DNA from: Ochromonas danica
Lineage: Eukaryota; Sar; Chrysophyceae; Chromulinales; Chromulinaceae
Direction: 5' to 3'
NCBI GenBank assembly: GCA_015146655.1
Contig: VKHL01000049.1
Span: 62,001 to 126,000 of the forward strand
Length of the DNA: 64,000 nt
A program made the translations under genes and the position numbers. Numbering within the stretch: position 1 is the stretch's first letter; the number at the start of each line of letters is the position of its first letter. Of the stretch, positions 54,950-64,000 are shown piece after piece. The notes beneath the pieces are model-generated. The model had not been told where the DNA came from. It worked only from the letters and a program-made list of their open reading frames with translations, and searched no databases.

Positions 54950-55112
54950 TCAACCATCCTCATGAGATCCACGCAAATCACGCAATCGAGCACAAATGTC
55001 TACCAGCAACTGCTTCTTCCTCTGTTTAAAGTCTTGCAAGACTTCTTCGATATGTAACAGAGCATTCTGCTTTACTCGCACAGCCTCTTGACCATCTTTC
55101 TTCCCATCACTC
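54950..55112 (-). pseudogene. 3' fragment of the coiled-coil/PARP-like gene
   Basis: The minus-strand text GKKDGQEAVRVKQNALLHI...RDLRGSHEDG matches the last 54 codons of the gene at 56540-58180 with four amino acid changes, down to the same stop. Upstream of 55112 the match ends abruptly. It has no start or promoter of its own. Confidence 0.92.
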
Positions 55113-55219
55113 AGGCAACCTTTTCGCATCACAAGAACTGGTGATAATAGCTACAGTCCCGCAACTAGGAATGTTGTCAATACTTTGAAATCAAGTGCAA
55201 GCAAAGCGTACCCCGTCTA

Positions 55220-55852
55220 TTAACCACGCAGTCCAACAAGAAAGCCAGCAGTAAAACCACCCCCCACGGGCATATTGTGGCCAAGCACTTCTTGAATCTT
55301 GTTCATAGCAAGCTGCGCATCCTTGGCATCCACTTTCCCGTCTTTGTTGAGATCTAAAGCAGTCTCCACCTTCTTCTGGAGGCCATCATACTTCACTTCG
55401 ATCAGTCCACTATAGGAAAGAGATTGAACGATAATAAAGACTCCCCCAACACCAAACGCAATAATACGAGATACTTTTCTCAGACAAAATCCACTGGAAT
55501 AACCCATAAGGAAGCCAAAGCCGACCTGTCCAGCAGCTCCAGATTCAAAGGCTTCACGCACTGGAGATAAAGGTCCTCCTTCTTTTAATTGTTCGCGAAA
55601 GAAAGAGTGGATGTTATTTAATTGCTCAGGTGAGAAAGGGTGCAACTTGACTTTGGACATATCCAGTGAATTCAAATTTGCACGACTAACAAATTCATTG
55701 AATAGATCGGGTACTTCTTCCTTGGGGGCATCAGTTTTCTTGCCCTCAGATGGATTTCGGGGCGCAGCATCACAGAAGATTGGAGAAGGTAGACTAGTCA
55801 GTAAACTAATTGTTCCCACCAAAAGGGAGATCTTACGAGAAGAATTCAACAT
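55220..55852 (-). CDS. FUN14-domain protein with EF-hand, copy 2
   Basis: Intronless, 210 residues from the ATG at 55852. Domain layout equals copy 1, including the EF-hand DLNKDGKVDAKDAQ and the glycine-rich end. The codon aligned with the first Met of copy 1 reads ATA here, so translation must begin at the Met seven codons later; this trims the N-terminus and might alter targeting. Purifying selection is suggested because most differences are conservative (Ile/Leu, Lys/Arg) and the frame is intact. Confidence 0.82.
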   Translation of the reverse strand: MLNSSRKISLLVGTISLLTSLPSPIFCDAAPRNPSEGKKTDAPKEEVPDLFNEFVSRANLNSLDMSKVKLHPFSPEQLNNIHSFFREQLKEGGPLSPVREAFESGAAGQVGFGFLMGYSSGFCLRKVSRIIAFGVGGVFIIVQSLSYSGLIEVKYDGLQKKVETALDLNKDGKVDAKDAQLAMNKIQEVLGHNMPVGGGFTAGFLVGLRG

Positions 55853-56539
55853 GCTCAAAACACTATTTGATATGATTTATACTGTGTGGGTCTATTATCA
55901 CAATATAGACAGACTAGAGTCTACGTGAATGAGGATAAGGTCTATGTCGATGAATCAACTCGACTTGACTGTGTGTTTGTTGTTTGTTGGTTCCGCCACC
56001 AAAAGCAGAGGGGATAGGGAAGAGGGAAGGGGCAGATTTGAAGTTTTGAAATATTGGAGTTGTCGCGATTTTGGACATTGACTATATATACTTGTAGTAA
56101 TTGATAATTGACAGCAAAGTCAACCCAGTGGTCTATCGTATAAAAAAGCAAACAAACTAATGGATTACAAAATGAAAGAACTCATGCAGAAAATAACATA
56201 ATTGTGTTCAAAAGAGGCCGGTAAACGGAATCAATAAGCCTCCAGACCTACGCCGATCAATACGCCGATCTAAAGAATTAACTGTGCCCGACGAAGCATC
56301 TTCAGGCACCACAGAGATGGGCAAATTAGTCCGCACAGGTGGCAGTCTTGGACAAGTGCCGGGGCCGTTTGAAATTGAATGACAACAAGTTGAAAATAAC
56401 TACATGCCGAGCTTTCTAGCTTCCTTTTGTTCTTGGGTCAATTCTCCTAACTCTTGTTATGTTCCATCGCAGAAAACAGGCCCATGAAGATAATACCACA
56501 ATCCATTTGAAAATCCTCACACTGTCCACCAATTCTAGA
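55853..56539. other. Intergenic region upstream of FUN14 copy 2
   Basis: Promoter space and the duplicated flank (56395-56539). No gene or RNA seen. Confidence 0.45.
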
Positions 56540-58180
56540 TCAACCATCCTTATGAGATCCACGCAAATCACGCAATCGAGCACAAATATCTACCAGCAAC
56601 TGCTTCTTCCTCTGTTTAAAGTCTTGCAAGACTTCTTCTATACGTAACAGCGCATTCTGCTTTATTCTCACAGCCTCTTGACCATCTTTCTTCCCATCAC
56701 TCGTGGTTTTGGAAGGAGATGATGGTGAGAGACGAGAAGTGGTATTGGCTAAAAGCGTCATGATCGATCCTTCCTCCAAATCCACTGAGTCTTCATTACA
56801 CGAAGCTAGTATAGACCATGGATTTCGCTTTACTTCCTTTTCTTGTATGCTCCGTTTGGATCGAAAGTGTGTGTGAATGAAAAACTCGGGCAGGACAAAT
56901 GCTGGCTGCAGGAGAATGTATTCATCTTCTTCTGGAGAATATAGAGAATCATAGCCTTCACTAGCAGCTTGTAACGCAGCTCTTTCAGAAAGTCTCTCTC
57001 CAGCAGCAAGAGTCTTCTGTCTTACCAGCAGCACTCGACAGAGACACAAGAATACTCCCTTCTGCAGACTCTCTTCCGACTGATGAATTAGATCAGAAAG
57101 AGAACTAAATCGACTAAATCGCCATCTCTCAAGCTTGCATGGCCTCTCAGCGGCGATACGCGCAGCTGTTCCAGCGTTACTATAGGCAGCTTGTAAATCT
57201 GCTCTCAGTGGTAGTAGCGGGGTGGGAGACAGAAAGACCCAAGGTAAAGACAGCAGACTATCAGTCGGCAAAGAAGAAGAGAACGCACGACCATTCGCTT
57301 GCACCTCTTCTTTTCTCCACGCAGCCAAGCCGTGTACTGCAAAGGAACCTACCTCTTCAGCGGAAAGACAACAAAAGAGACCTCGCGCTTTTACCTCTCG
57401 ACCCACTTTCATTGTAGCAGCATGCAGTAGATGAGCTAGTGCTTGATGCTTGATCTTGAAGACATTTAGAATACGCACTTCTTCAGGTGATCGTACATCA
57501 TTGAGGTTGTCATGGACAGCTTTCACACAACGCTGAAACTGTGTTGATTGATGCGGCAGGCAAACAATGTCAATTCTCCCTCTAGACTCCATATTAAGAT
57601 GGCAAGAGAAGAGAAGGAAGTCACGACAGACACGTGCTTGTTGCTTTAATATCTCTTTCTCTTGTCGCTCTTGTGCAAGCTGTCTCTTGGCAGCCTCCAT
57701 ATCTGCTTTAATGACAGAAGCATATTGTAAGATTGACTGCATGGCTGCTGCATCAAATCGATGAAGATCTTTCTTTAGTTCAGTATGAGCAAGTTCTCTT
57801 TCAATCAATACCTCCACCATCAAAGATCGCCGCACACTGTCTATTTCCTCTGACAATCCTTTAGTGAGATGATGGACAGTAGATTGATAGTTCATCTCAA
57901 CTTGATCACGAAGTGCTTGTAGAGCTGCAATCTCTTCTCTATCATTAGTATTATTAGAGCTGGTGTTGTTGGCTTCAGTAACATTACCAGCACTTGGAGT
58001 GGAAATAGTGACTGTGGCGGATCTGTTGTTTCCCAGGAATTGATGAAGAAGTTGACTACGAACAGAATCATCCTTGATCAAATTAATCTGTTCAAAACCA
58101 CATAAATGATAGAGCAGTTCTCCAGAGATTACGGGATGGTGTATTGGCTCCATGTAGAGAGAACTCATTCTTCCTCTCAT
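56540..58180 (-). CDS. Coiled-coil protein with possible degenerate PARP-like domain
   Basis: Intronless, 546 residues. Residues 80-190 are helical coiled coil (VEMNYQSTVHHLTKGLSEEI; MEAAKRQLAQERQEKEILKQ). From about 210, STQFQRCVKAVHDNLNDVRS then EEVRILNVFKIKHQALAHLL resembles the start of PARP catalytic folds ('v..i.rI.N..Lw..f'), and VKARGLFCCLSAEEVGSFAV recalls the next element. The HYE catalytic triad is not obvious, so activity is doubtful. The last 60 residues are helical and basic. Its 3' end was copied upstream (54950-55112). The family assignment is weak; the gene is real by length and by conservation of the duplicated part. Confidence 0.55.
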   Translation of the reverse strand: MRGRMSSLYMEPIHHPVISGELLYHLCGFEQINLIKDDSVRSQLLHQFLGNNRSATVTISTPSAGNVTEANNTSSNNTNDREEIAALQALRDQVEMNYQSTVHHLTKGLSEEIDSVRRSLMVEVLIERELAHTELKKDLHRFDAAAMQSILQYASVIKADMEAAKRQLAQERQEKEILKQQARVCRDFLLFSCHLNMESRGRIDIVCLPHQSTQFQRCVKAVHDNLNDVRSPEEVRILNVFKIKHQALAHLLHAATMKVGREVKARGLFCCLSAEEVGSFAVHGLAAWRKEEVQANGRAFSSSLPTDSLLSLPWVFLSPTPLLPLRADLQAAYSNAGTAARIAAERPCKLERWRFSRFSSLSDLIHQSEESLQKGVFLCLCRVLLVRQKTLAAGERLSERAALQAASEGYDSLYSPEEDEYILLQPAFVLPEFFIHTHFRSKRSIQEKEVKRNPWSILASCNEDSVDLEEGSIMTLLANTTSRLSPSSPSKTTSDGKKDGQEAVRIKQNALLRIEEVLQDFKQRKKQLLVDICARLRDLRGSHKDG

Positions 58181-58610
58181 TGTTCTTCTAATATCTGGCG
58201 ATTTGATTATCTGGCGGAAAGGATGGGGGATCAGTCTGTATAGTAGGCACTACAGTCTGTAGAAAATTGTGGTATTTCCGTTTCGTTGGCAGCATAGTAG
58301 CTATTGGATCTTATCTATACGACGTCACTAACTGTACATCGAATTTTTATATTTAACTTATTTTACATCGAATTATTTTTACCAGGGTGAAGGTGGTAGG
58401 AATGGTGGTATGATGTATGTTAGACACAAAGCAGCAAGCAAATCAAAGTTAACAACAACAAAACTGAATGAAGTCAAACATGAATTGACGCTGGAAAACT
58501 TGTAGATAACATGACAAAACTACTACAAGCCAATGGTATATACAAAGAGTGAAGCAAGCAGCGTAGCTGGATAATAAAAGATGGCTTCATTATCTCCCGA
58601 TGAACAGGCT
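58181..58610. other. Intergenic region
   Basis: Promoter of the coiled-coil gene and 3' UTR of the iron-transporter gene, both on the minus strand. AT-rich near 58330-58380; nothing else seen. Confidence 0.45.
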
Positions 58611-59656
58611 TTATGTAGAGATCAAATTCATCACACCCGCTCCCACAGCATAAGACAAAGCAGAACAGACAACACCCAAGCAAATCGCTTCAACAACAGA
58701 ATGTAATGCTGTCGCAGAACTAAACGTACTTTTAATGATTGCAAGGATAGCGAGTAACAAAAGAGAAATGGAAAGTGAGATGATGTAAAGGTGATGCTGA
58801 GAGGTAATTCCCCATATCCCCAAGCAGAAGACCGCAATGGGTATGCAACCAAACAAGCCAAATGAAACGCACATTATGAAGGCATCAGTTAGAAGCATAG
58901 CATCATCATCGTCTGGTAATTGCAATCCCAATTCTTCAGCGACCATCAGTCCAACGAAAAAGTTCTCATATTGAGCCATCTTCGACACTACCAGCTCAGC
59001 ATCTTTGCGCTCCATACCTCGAGCTTCAAATCGATTTATCATTTCAAGGATTTCAACTTCTCTATAGTTTTTGAACTCCCAAAGCTCTCTTCGTTTCTCC
59101 GCTTTAAGGAACTCTCGGTGAGCTTTAGATGACAAGAATTCAGATATTCCGAGCGATATCGAGTTTGCTGCCATGCTTGACAAACCAAGAATTAAGACAG
59201 TTCGCCATGATAAATTTCCACCTGAAGAAGGAAGAGACATAGCAGTTAGTGAGTGTTCTTCAAGCAATATCCAGGCACTTACCGGCAGCACCTGAGAGAA
59301 TAGCCAAAGCAGCAACGACACCATCGAAACCACCGAATACAAATGATCTAAAATCAGGAGATACACTTTGAATTAAGATAAGATAAAATTCCAAAAGGAT
59401 GTTGTCTTGAATCACGATTTTTGGCGTTGTTGTTGACGTTAAACTTGTAAAGCAAGACTTACTTAGTGCATTCCGACATACATCCAGGTCTGCTTTCCTC
59501 TATTCTGTGTTCACTATCTCTATTATAGAAAGTAAGAGATAAGGAGAAAAGAATACGTCAAGACGATGAAGAAGAATGAAATGCAACGTACCCATCTTTA
59601 TTCTCTTCAGAAAGATTTACTCTTCCATTCACTAAAGGAGTCCGTTCTGTAGCCAT
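58611..59656 (-). CDS. VIT: VIT/CCC1-family iron or manganese transporter
   Basis: Exons 59656-59592, 59519-59463, 59347-59283 and 59221-58611 give 265 residues. FVFGGFDGVVAALAILSGAA and MAANSISLGISEFLSSKAHRE are the first two membrane helices of the VIT family; the cytosolic metal-binding helices follow (LWEFKNYREVEILEMINRFE, ERKDAELVVSKMA), then three C-terminal spans. VIT/CCC1 proteins export ferrous iron or manganese from cytosol into vacuoles. The N-terminal 40 residues are soluble and Glu-rich. All splice sites are consensus and join in phase. The Met and Glu of the cytosolic helices fit metal coordination. Confidence 0.85.
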
Positions 59657-60225
59657 GAAAGCTAAGGAGATAACAAGTGATCAAGTGGAAAGATTGCTAA
59701 TGATGTCCCAAGCAAAGGGTAAGAGAGAAGTGATATTCAAGTGAAGCGACAAGACCGAAGAGCAGCAGAAGAGAAGAAGCGAAGCCGGCCCCCTCTGTGC
59801 ACGGCGTGTGTTTGTGCACGTGCACTCACTTGACACACACAAGCCAGCAGAGCATTTCAAAGTGGTAGTCTAGATAGTCTACAAGAGAGAGAAGATAATA
59901 GTAAATGACACCATGATGAAAATGAAATGACAGAATAATATAATGGAATTCTATTCCTTTTCTAACAAAAGAAGTATAGACTAACCAATTCATTAAGATC
60001 TTCAACTCTGCGCCAACAAGTTTCGCAGCAGCGGAACTGTTCTGTTGACCACATTTGCGCGGGGAACAATAATAGAGCAACACAAGATTTTGCTTGTTGT
60101 TGGTGGTCTTCTTCTGATGAGCGCTTGATAAAACTCTACTGTACTACCGACGGATAATCCATCTTGCATGCCATATATTGATCGCAATTAGCACATTCTC
60201 TTGATACAAATCTTTTACTACTTCT
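59657..60225. promoter_or_regulatory. Divergent region, VIT / membrane-protein gene
   Basis: Head-to-head start codons 569 bases apart. A GC-rich, GTGCAC-bearing patch lies near 59785-59835. Minus-strand frames at 59826-60187 are open but resemble nothing and lack splice support. Confidence 0.45.
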
Positions 60226-61581
60226 ATGGACAGTGAACTTTTACTTTCTTTACTAGTTTTGTGGTCTGCCACCACAACGGCTCTGGTAACATTCTTTCGT
60301 TTGTGGTTTAGTAATGGTGGTGAGTCTTTTCATCCACACAGTGTAGATGTGGAACAAAGGCATGGACTCTTTCTAGTGGTCCAATCACAAACAGAATGCA
60401 AGCTGGATTGCCCCGTCAAGTCTATTTCTACCTTCGTGGCTCCTCGAGGATCCTCTGGCTCCAAGCACTTCACGGTCCTTTGTGTCGTCATCAGTGTAGC
60501 TGGGATGTTGGGATGCCAGCGGTGGAATCATGTTGGTGATGCCACCTTCTTAGAGGCTTCCCTTTCCTTCGTGGGTTTCGCCGCTCTCATGTTAGTGGCT
60601 GCTTTCGAACTGGATGTCGTTCCTGAAAGGTTTCTAGAGGACAAACTTATTGTCACGGGTTGGCTGATAGAAAAATTGAATCTTGATAAAGCCCTTCCCT
60701 TCAAATTGAGTCCCTGGGAGCCTGCTTTTCGAGAATTTATTCGCGAATCATCGGGCATCTACCACCTCTATGAAGAAGATTTTTACCTTCAACAAAGAAG
60801 TGCTCAATATCAAGTTTGGAACTACCAAGCTGTATGGCCTATGCTTCATATGTTAGGAGCCATGACCTACGTGTTTCTTTTGCCCACAGCCATCATTCTC
60901 AACGATCGTGCGGAAGAGAAAGTTGGTTGGATCACTGGATCCTTATTTTTGTTTTTTTGCTTCTTAGGATATCTGACTGGTAACTATGTGCCTGTATTGA
61001 AGTGTTTTCGTGGGTGGATTTTACTATGGAATCCTTTCCTTCGAGAGCCTCATTTTATGGGCAAGCTGAAACAGGTATGAAGGAGTGTATAATCTAGAGC
61101 CTATCGATGTTGTTATTCATTGATTACGACTTTTTTCTTGCAGGCGGTGCTGGATTACCAGAAAAGACACTCTAACGCGTCCTCGAACGGAAAGATTGAA
61201 GATCGGAAAGGTTTACGCAAGCGACGCAAGGAGAAGAATAGCAAAGCAGTTATCGATTCCGTGCCAGAACCAAAGAAAATGGAAATCGTCGATTATGAAG
61301 AAGCCGATAAGGCGCTGGACTCCGTTTTCCTTCGATTTGCTAGAAACCATCCCGAACTCTATTTGAAAATTGTGGGACACTTAAATGTTATGTCTGAGCT
61401 GATTGCTCTGCTCACTCCGTCAGTCGCGATGGGGTTGCAGTGGGTCACTGCCCTCTGTGATGGACCTCCTCTTCTCTCTATTATCGACCTGATTCTTTTG
61501 GGAGTTGATTGCATTAAAGACGGTCAATGTCCCAGTGACTATGACACAACCTATTTGTCATACTGCATTTTGAAGAGCTAA
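60226..61581 (+). CDS. Unrecognised multi-pass membrane protein
   Basis: Exons 60226-61074 and 61144-61581, phase 0, give 428 residues. About six membrane segments are visible (about 5-25, 85-100, 110-128, 205-225, 233-253, and a weaker pair at 375-415). A basic loop (about 290-325, RKGLRKRRKEKNSKAV) lies between the fifth and sixth. The segment PWEPAFREFIRESSGIYHLY is unusually charged. I do not recognise a family. No signal peptide cleavage site is clear and the first helix may be an anchor. Confidence 0.65.
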
Positions 61582-61733
61582 TTTTGATATTTTTTGTTTG
61601 CTAGAGGGATTGTGTCATACCTAACGTTGTAACACGATTGTTGAATGAATATACAACAAAACACCTTCTCGTGATTTCTTTGTCAAGATAACCACACCCT
61701 AAAACTACTTACACACAAGAAATAGACTACAAG

Positions 61734-62167
61734 TTAGTCGTCCTTTCTCACAAAGACTCCCAGTGTGCCTTCCTCTTGTCTCTGCTTGACATATTCCTCG
61801 AACCTGTTGTCAAACTCGCGGGCTACATCCATGTTTCCCTTACGCTTGATTTCCTTTTCCATCTTGAAGCAACGATCCAAGGCGGCTTTGTCATCATTGC
61901 AAGCGCCAAACCACTTGCCTGAAGCATTTCCAACGAGAAAAGATAAGCAGAGGGGAGATGGTTAGATGAGGATGAAGAATAAAGTGAGTCAGAAACGAAT
62001 CTTCTCACCGAACTTATGCTCTTCGTGGCAAGCGACAAGCAGCTGGACATACTGAAGAAGGGAAGGGCAGAGGCAGACTGAGTGAGATCACCACAAATGG
62101 TACCACACAAGAAACCATCACTCACCTTCTCACAAAGAGGATGTGGCCTAAACAAAGGAGGATGCAT
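61734..62167 (-). CDS. CMC2: CMC2-like twin CX9C mitochondrial protein
   Basis: Exons 62167-62126, 62051-62009 and 61918-61734 give 89 residues. MHPPLFRPHPLCEKYVQLLV opens as in CMC2. Two CX9C pairs are exact: C-EKYVQLLVA-C and C-NDDKAALDR-C, joined by HEEHKFGKWFGA, giving the helical hairpin held by two disulphides. CMC2 is imported into the mitochondrial intermembrane space by MIA40 and is needed for cytochrome c oxidase assembly. The C-terminal 35 residues are charged and helical. The small gene was missed by long-frame searches because its exons are short. Confidence 0.9.
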
Positions 62168-62640
62168 CGTTAACTAAAGAGTGAATGAACTTCGGATAAG
62201 TAACCAATACTAATCAATGCCCACCAAAAGCAAAGAGGAGATCAGCAGCAGCGCATCGGCCAAGAAGAGCAGCAACTCAACAACGCGTTTTCCACATCTG
62301 AAAAGTCCGCGCTTCTTTCCACCCCGTCAAGGAACATTCCATGGAACTTTCCGTCTGGAATCCGTCTTGCACTTGGAAATGGGTGCCGGTTCTGCTCTGC
62401 TCTTCTGCTGAATGTTAGACTGAGGTCCAGCTCAATAAAAAGAGAATTCTTATCAAATTGGGATTCAGATCTATCACTGATAGATTTTACCTATTGATCT
62501 AATTTGTCAAGTCCTATTTTTATATTGGTGAATTTGGATAATTTTTGGTTTTGTGTTCTTTTCTTTGCTTAACAAGTTTTCAAACAGAGACATCTTTGAT
62601 ACATTTAATATACAATTTAACAGAGATCGAAGAAAGAAAA
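62168..62640. promoter_or_regulatory. Divergent region, CMC2 / PP2C
   Basis: Head-to-head promoter space. A 64-codon frame at 62217-62411 starts with ATG but has no family resemblance and is not called a gene. Confidence 0.45.
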
Positions 62641-63775
62641 ATGGTAAGATACATCCTTACTATCTCTCCCTTTCTTTCTTTCTTTCTCTCTCTCTCTCTC
62701 TCTCTATGATATCCCCTTGTGTGACTAAATACATACTGTTACTTCTATCTGTTCTCTTTTCCATGTAAAGGGAAATATGCTTGAGGCCCCGATTACAACA
62801 AAAGAAAGTCATTTCTGTGAGAGCACGGAAGGTATTCAAGTTGGTGCTTCGGGCATGCAAGGATGGCGTTTGGAGATGGAAGATGCCCATATCGTCCAAG
62901 ACATGCCTGGCAAGATGGACCACATGTTCTTGGCAATCTTTGATGGACATGCAGGAGCAGGTGCCGCCAAGTTTGCTGCTTCCAATTTTGTGGAAATTAT
63001 TGAATCTACCGATGAATGGAAGAGCTATTTGGCTGGAAATTGCGAGAGTGTGGAAGCATTATCGGAAGCATTGATCAAAACCTTCTTGAAAGTAGATGAG
63101 GACATGCGTACTCATCAGATCGGTACCCAAGGCAGTGATTCAAGTGGATGCACATCAGTCACAGCCATGGTGACACCTCGTTTTATTGTTTGTGCTAATG
63201 CTGGTGATTCCCGTTGCGTCATTGGTACCAACGGCAGTGCGAAGCCTCTGTCAGATGATCATAAGCCATATGGTGAGATAGAGAAACTGCGCATCGAGAA
63301 AGCCGGTGGCTTTGTTCAATGGAATCGTGTTGACGGTGATTTAGCAGTGTCAAGAGCATTGGGAGATTTCTCGTACAAGAACCGCTCTGATTTTGAAGCA
63401 AAGGATCAGAAAATTACTTGCTACCCAGACATTAGCATCCATGAAAGAGATGGCTCAGATGATGTGCTCATTCTTGCTTGTGATGGTCTGTGGGATGTGA
63501 TGACCTCAGAAGAGGCCATTGAAACTGTGCGAAAGCTTTATAGTTTGGGTGAATCTTCCATGGTGAAAATCGCAGAAGAATTGATTGACCAGGCATTGGA
63601 GAAAGGGTCGAAAGATAATATCTCTGCTGTTGTGGCAAAGTTACCTGGTGCCAAATTGGGCCCAGAGTCTCTCGGAGGTGTGGATGCTATCCGACAGAGT
63701 CGTCTTGCTGCCCGAAGTGAACAACAGGTCGCGCAGCGCGAGGAAGGCGGATGCCCTTTCCGTGTTGACAACTAA
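62641..63775 (+). CDS. PP2C-type protein phosphatase, N-myristoylation type
   Basis: Exon 1 contributes only the ATG (62641-62643); after a 127-base intron exon 2 (62771-63775) continues GNMLEAPITTK, giving 335 residues beginning MGN. Motifs in order: GMQGWRLEMEDAH, FDGHAGAGAAKFA, SGCTSVTAMV, CANAGDSRCVIG, SDDHKP, GDLAVSRALGDF, ILACDGLWDVM and KDNISAVVAKLPG. The metal-binding Asp residues of the PPM family are all present. MG...P.T.K is typical of eukaryotic PP2C (yeast PTC2/3, human PPM1A/B). They dephosphorylate stress-kinase and cell-cycle targets. Starting at the exon 2 Met (62777) would drop the myristoylation site. Confidence 0.93.
62669..62706. repeat. CT-rich microsatellite in the PP2C intron
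   Basis: CTTT repeats followed by (CT)n occupy part of the first intron. Confidence 0.9.
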
Positions 63776-64000
63776 TTTGACCCAAAGAACCGTCTTTCCA
63801 TACTTTACTTGTGTTAGTTGAGGACGTGGAGACGTTTCCACGTGACATTGTTGTGAAACACGGGATGACGGGCAGTGCTTTGTTTGTCAGCTTCTGTAGT
63901 AGATTATGTTCTCCTTAGAGGGTTGTATCATAAGCGTTACTCAGCAATTGTATTTCGATTAAACGTTTCCATTCTTTGCAACTCTATGTACCCTAGTGTT
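63776..64000. other. 3' region of the PP2C gene
   Basis: Downstream sequence to the window end; no further gene begins here that I can see. Confidence 0.4.

Larger units (their letters stand above)
53615..55112. repeat. FUN14 tandem duplication unit 1
   Basis: Includes FUN14 copy 1, its upstream region and a 3' fragment of the gene that lies downstream of copy 2. It matches 55165-56702 at an offset of 1550-1590 bases. Confidence 0.85.
55165..56702. repeat. FUN14 tandem duplication unit 2
   Basis: Second copy of the unit at 53615-55112: FUN14 copy 2, its upstream flank, and the true 3' end of the neighbouring gene. Confidence 0.85.

Noticed and set aside
59826-60187. Two minus-strand frames between VIT and the membrane-protein gene
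   Set aside because: No recognisable domain and no convincing splice sites joining them.
62217-62411. 64-codon frame starting with ATG
   Set aside because: Low-complexity N-terminus, no homology by eye, and it sits in a divergent promoter.

Overview
The window is nuclear DNA from a compact eukaryotic genome: about 35 protein-coding genes on both strands, most split by short GT-AG introns (roughly 50-330 bp) and separated by a few hundred bases. Three proteins (EF-4/LepA, LL-diaminopimelate aminotransferase and a LPA1-like photosystem II factor) begin with a hydrophobic signal peptide followed by a basic or serine-rich stretch. That layout fits an alga with a complex, ER-routed plastid, most likely a photosynthetic stramenopile; the exact group is inference. 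I saw no tRNA, rRNA, CRISPR array or recognisable retroelement.

Layout. 1-9.7 kb: pseudouridine synthase (cut by the window edge), two-RRM RNA-binding protein, NDUFAF4-like complex I assembly factor, adenylosuccinate lyase, isoprenylcysteine-methyltransferase-like membrane protein, NBS1/nibrin, a short palindromic MITE-like element and a TPMT-family methyltransferase. 9.9-17.2 kb: an unrecognised 209-residue protein, a coiled-coil/LRR-like protein, PEX4, an ESCO-type cohesin acetyltransferase, a MORN protein and a small hypothetical. 17.2-39.8 kb: PP4 regulatory subunit 1, kinesin-4, LepA, a 1133-residue possible nucleoporin, a myosin and an RNFT-like RING protein.

40-49 kb holds a 3-hydroxybutyrate dehydrogenase, two copies of an ethanolamine-permease-like transporter and LL-diaminopimelate aminotransferase. 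Between the transporter copies a 5' piece of the aminotransferase abuts a 3' piece of the dehydrogenase, which is the expected junction of a tandem duplication. 49-53.3 kb: LPA1-like protein, serine palmitoyltransferase LCB1 and a lipid-anchored ankyrin protein. 53.6-58.2 kb is a second tandem duplication, with two FUN14 genes and a stranded 3' end of the neighbouring gene. 58.6-64 kb: VIT-type iron transporter, an unknown membrane protein, CMC2 and a PP2C phosphatase whose first coding exon is only the ATG.

The genes are mostly housekeeping and do not form one pathway, although several themes recur: genome maintenance and mitosis (NBS1, ESCO, kinesin-4, PP4R1), mitochondrial assembly (NDUFAF4-like, CMC2, FUN14) and plastid function (LepA, LPA1, DAPAT). 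I found no clear new multi-gene system. The most informative structures are the two duplications with their junctions, the mosaic identity between the transporter copies, and the triplicated E2F-like motif between PP4R1 and kinesin-4.
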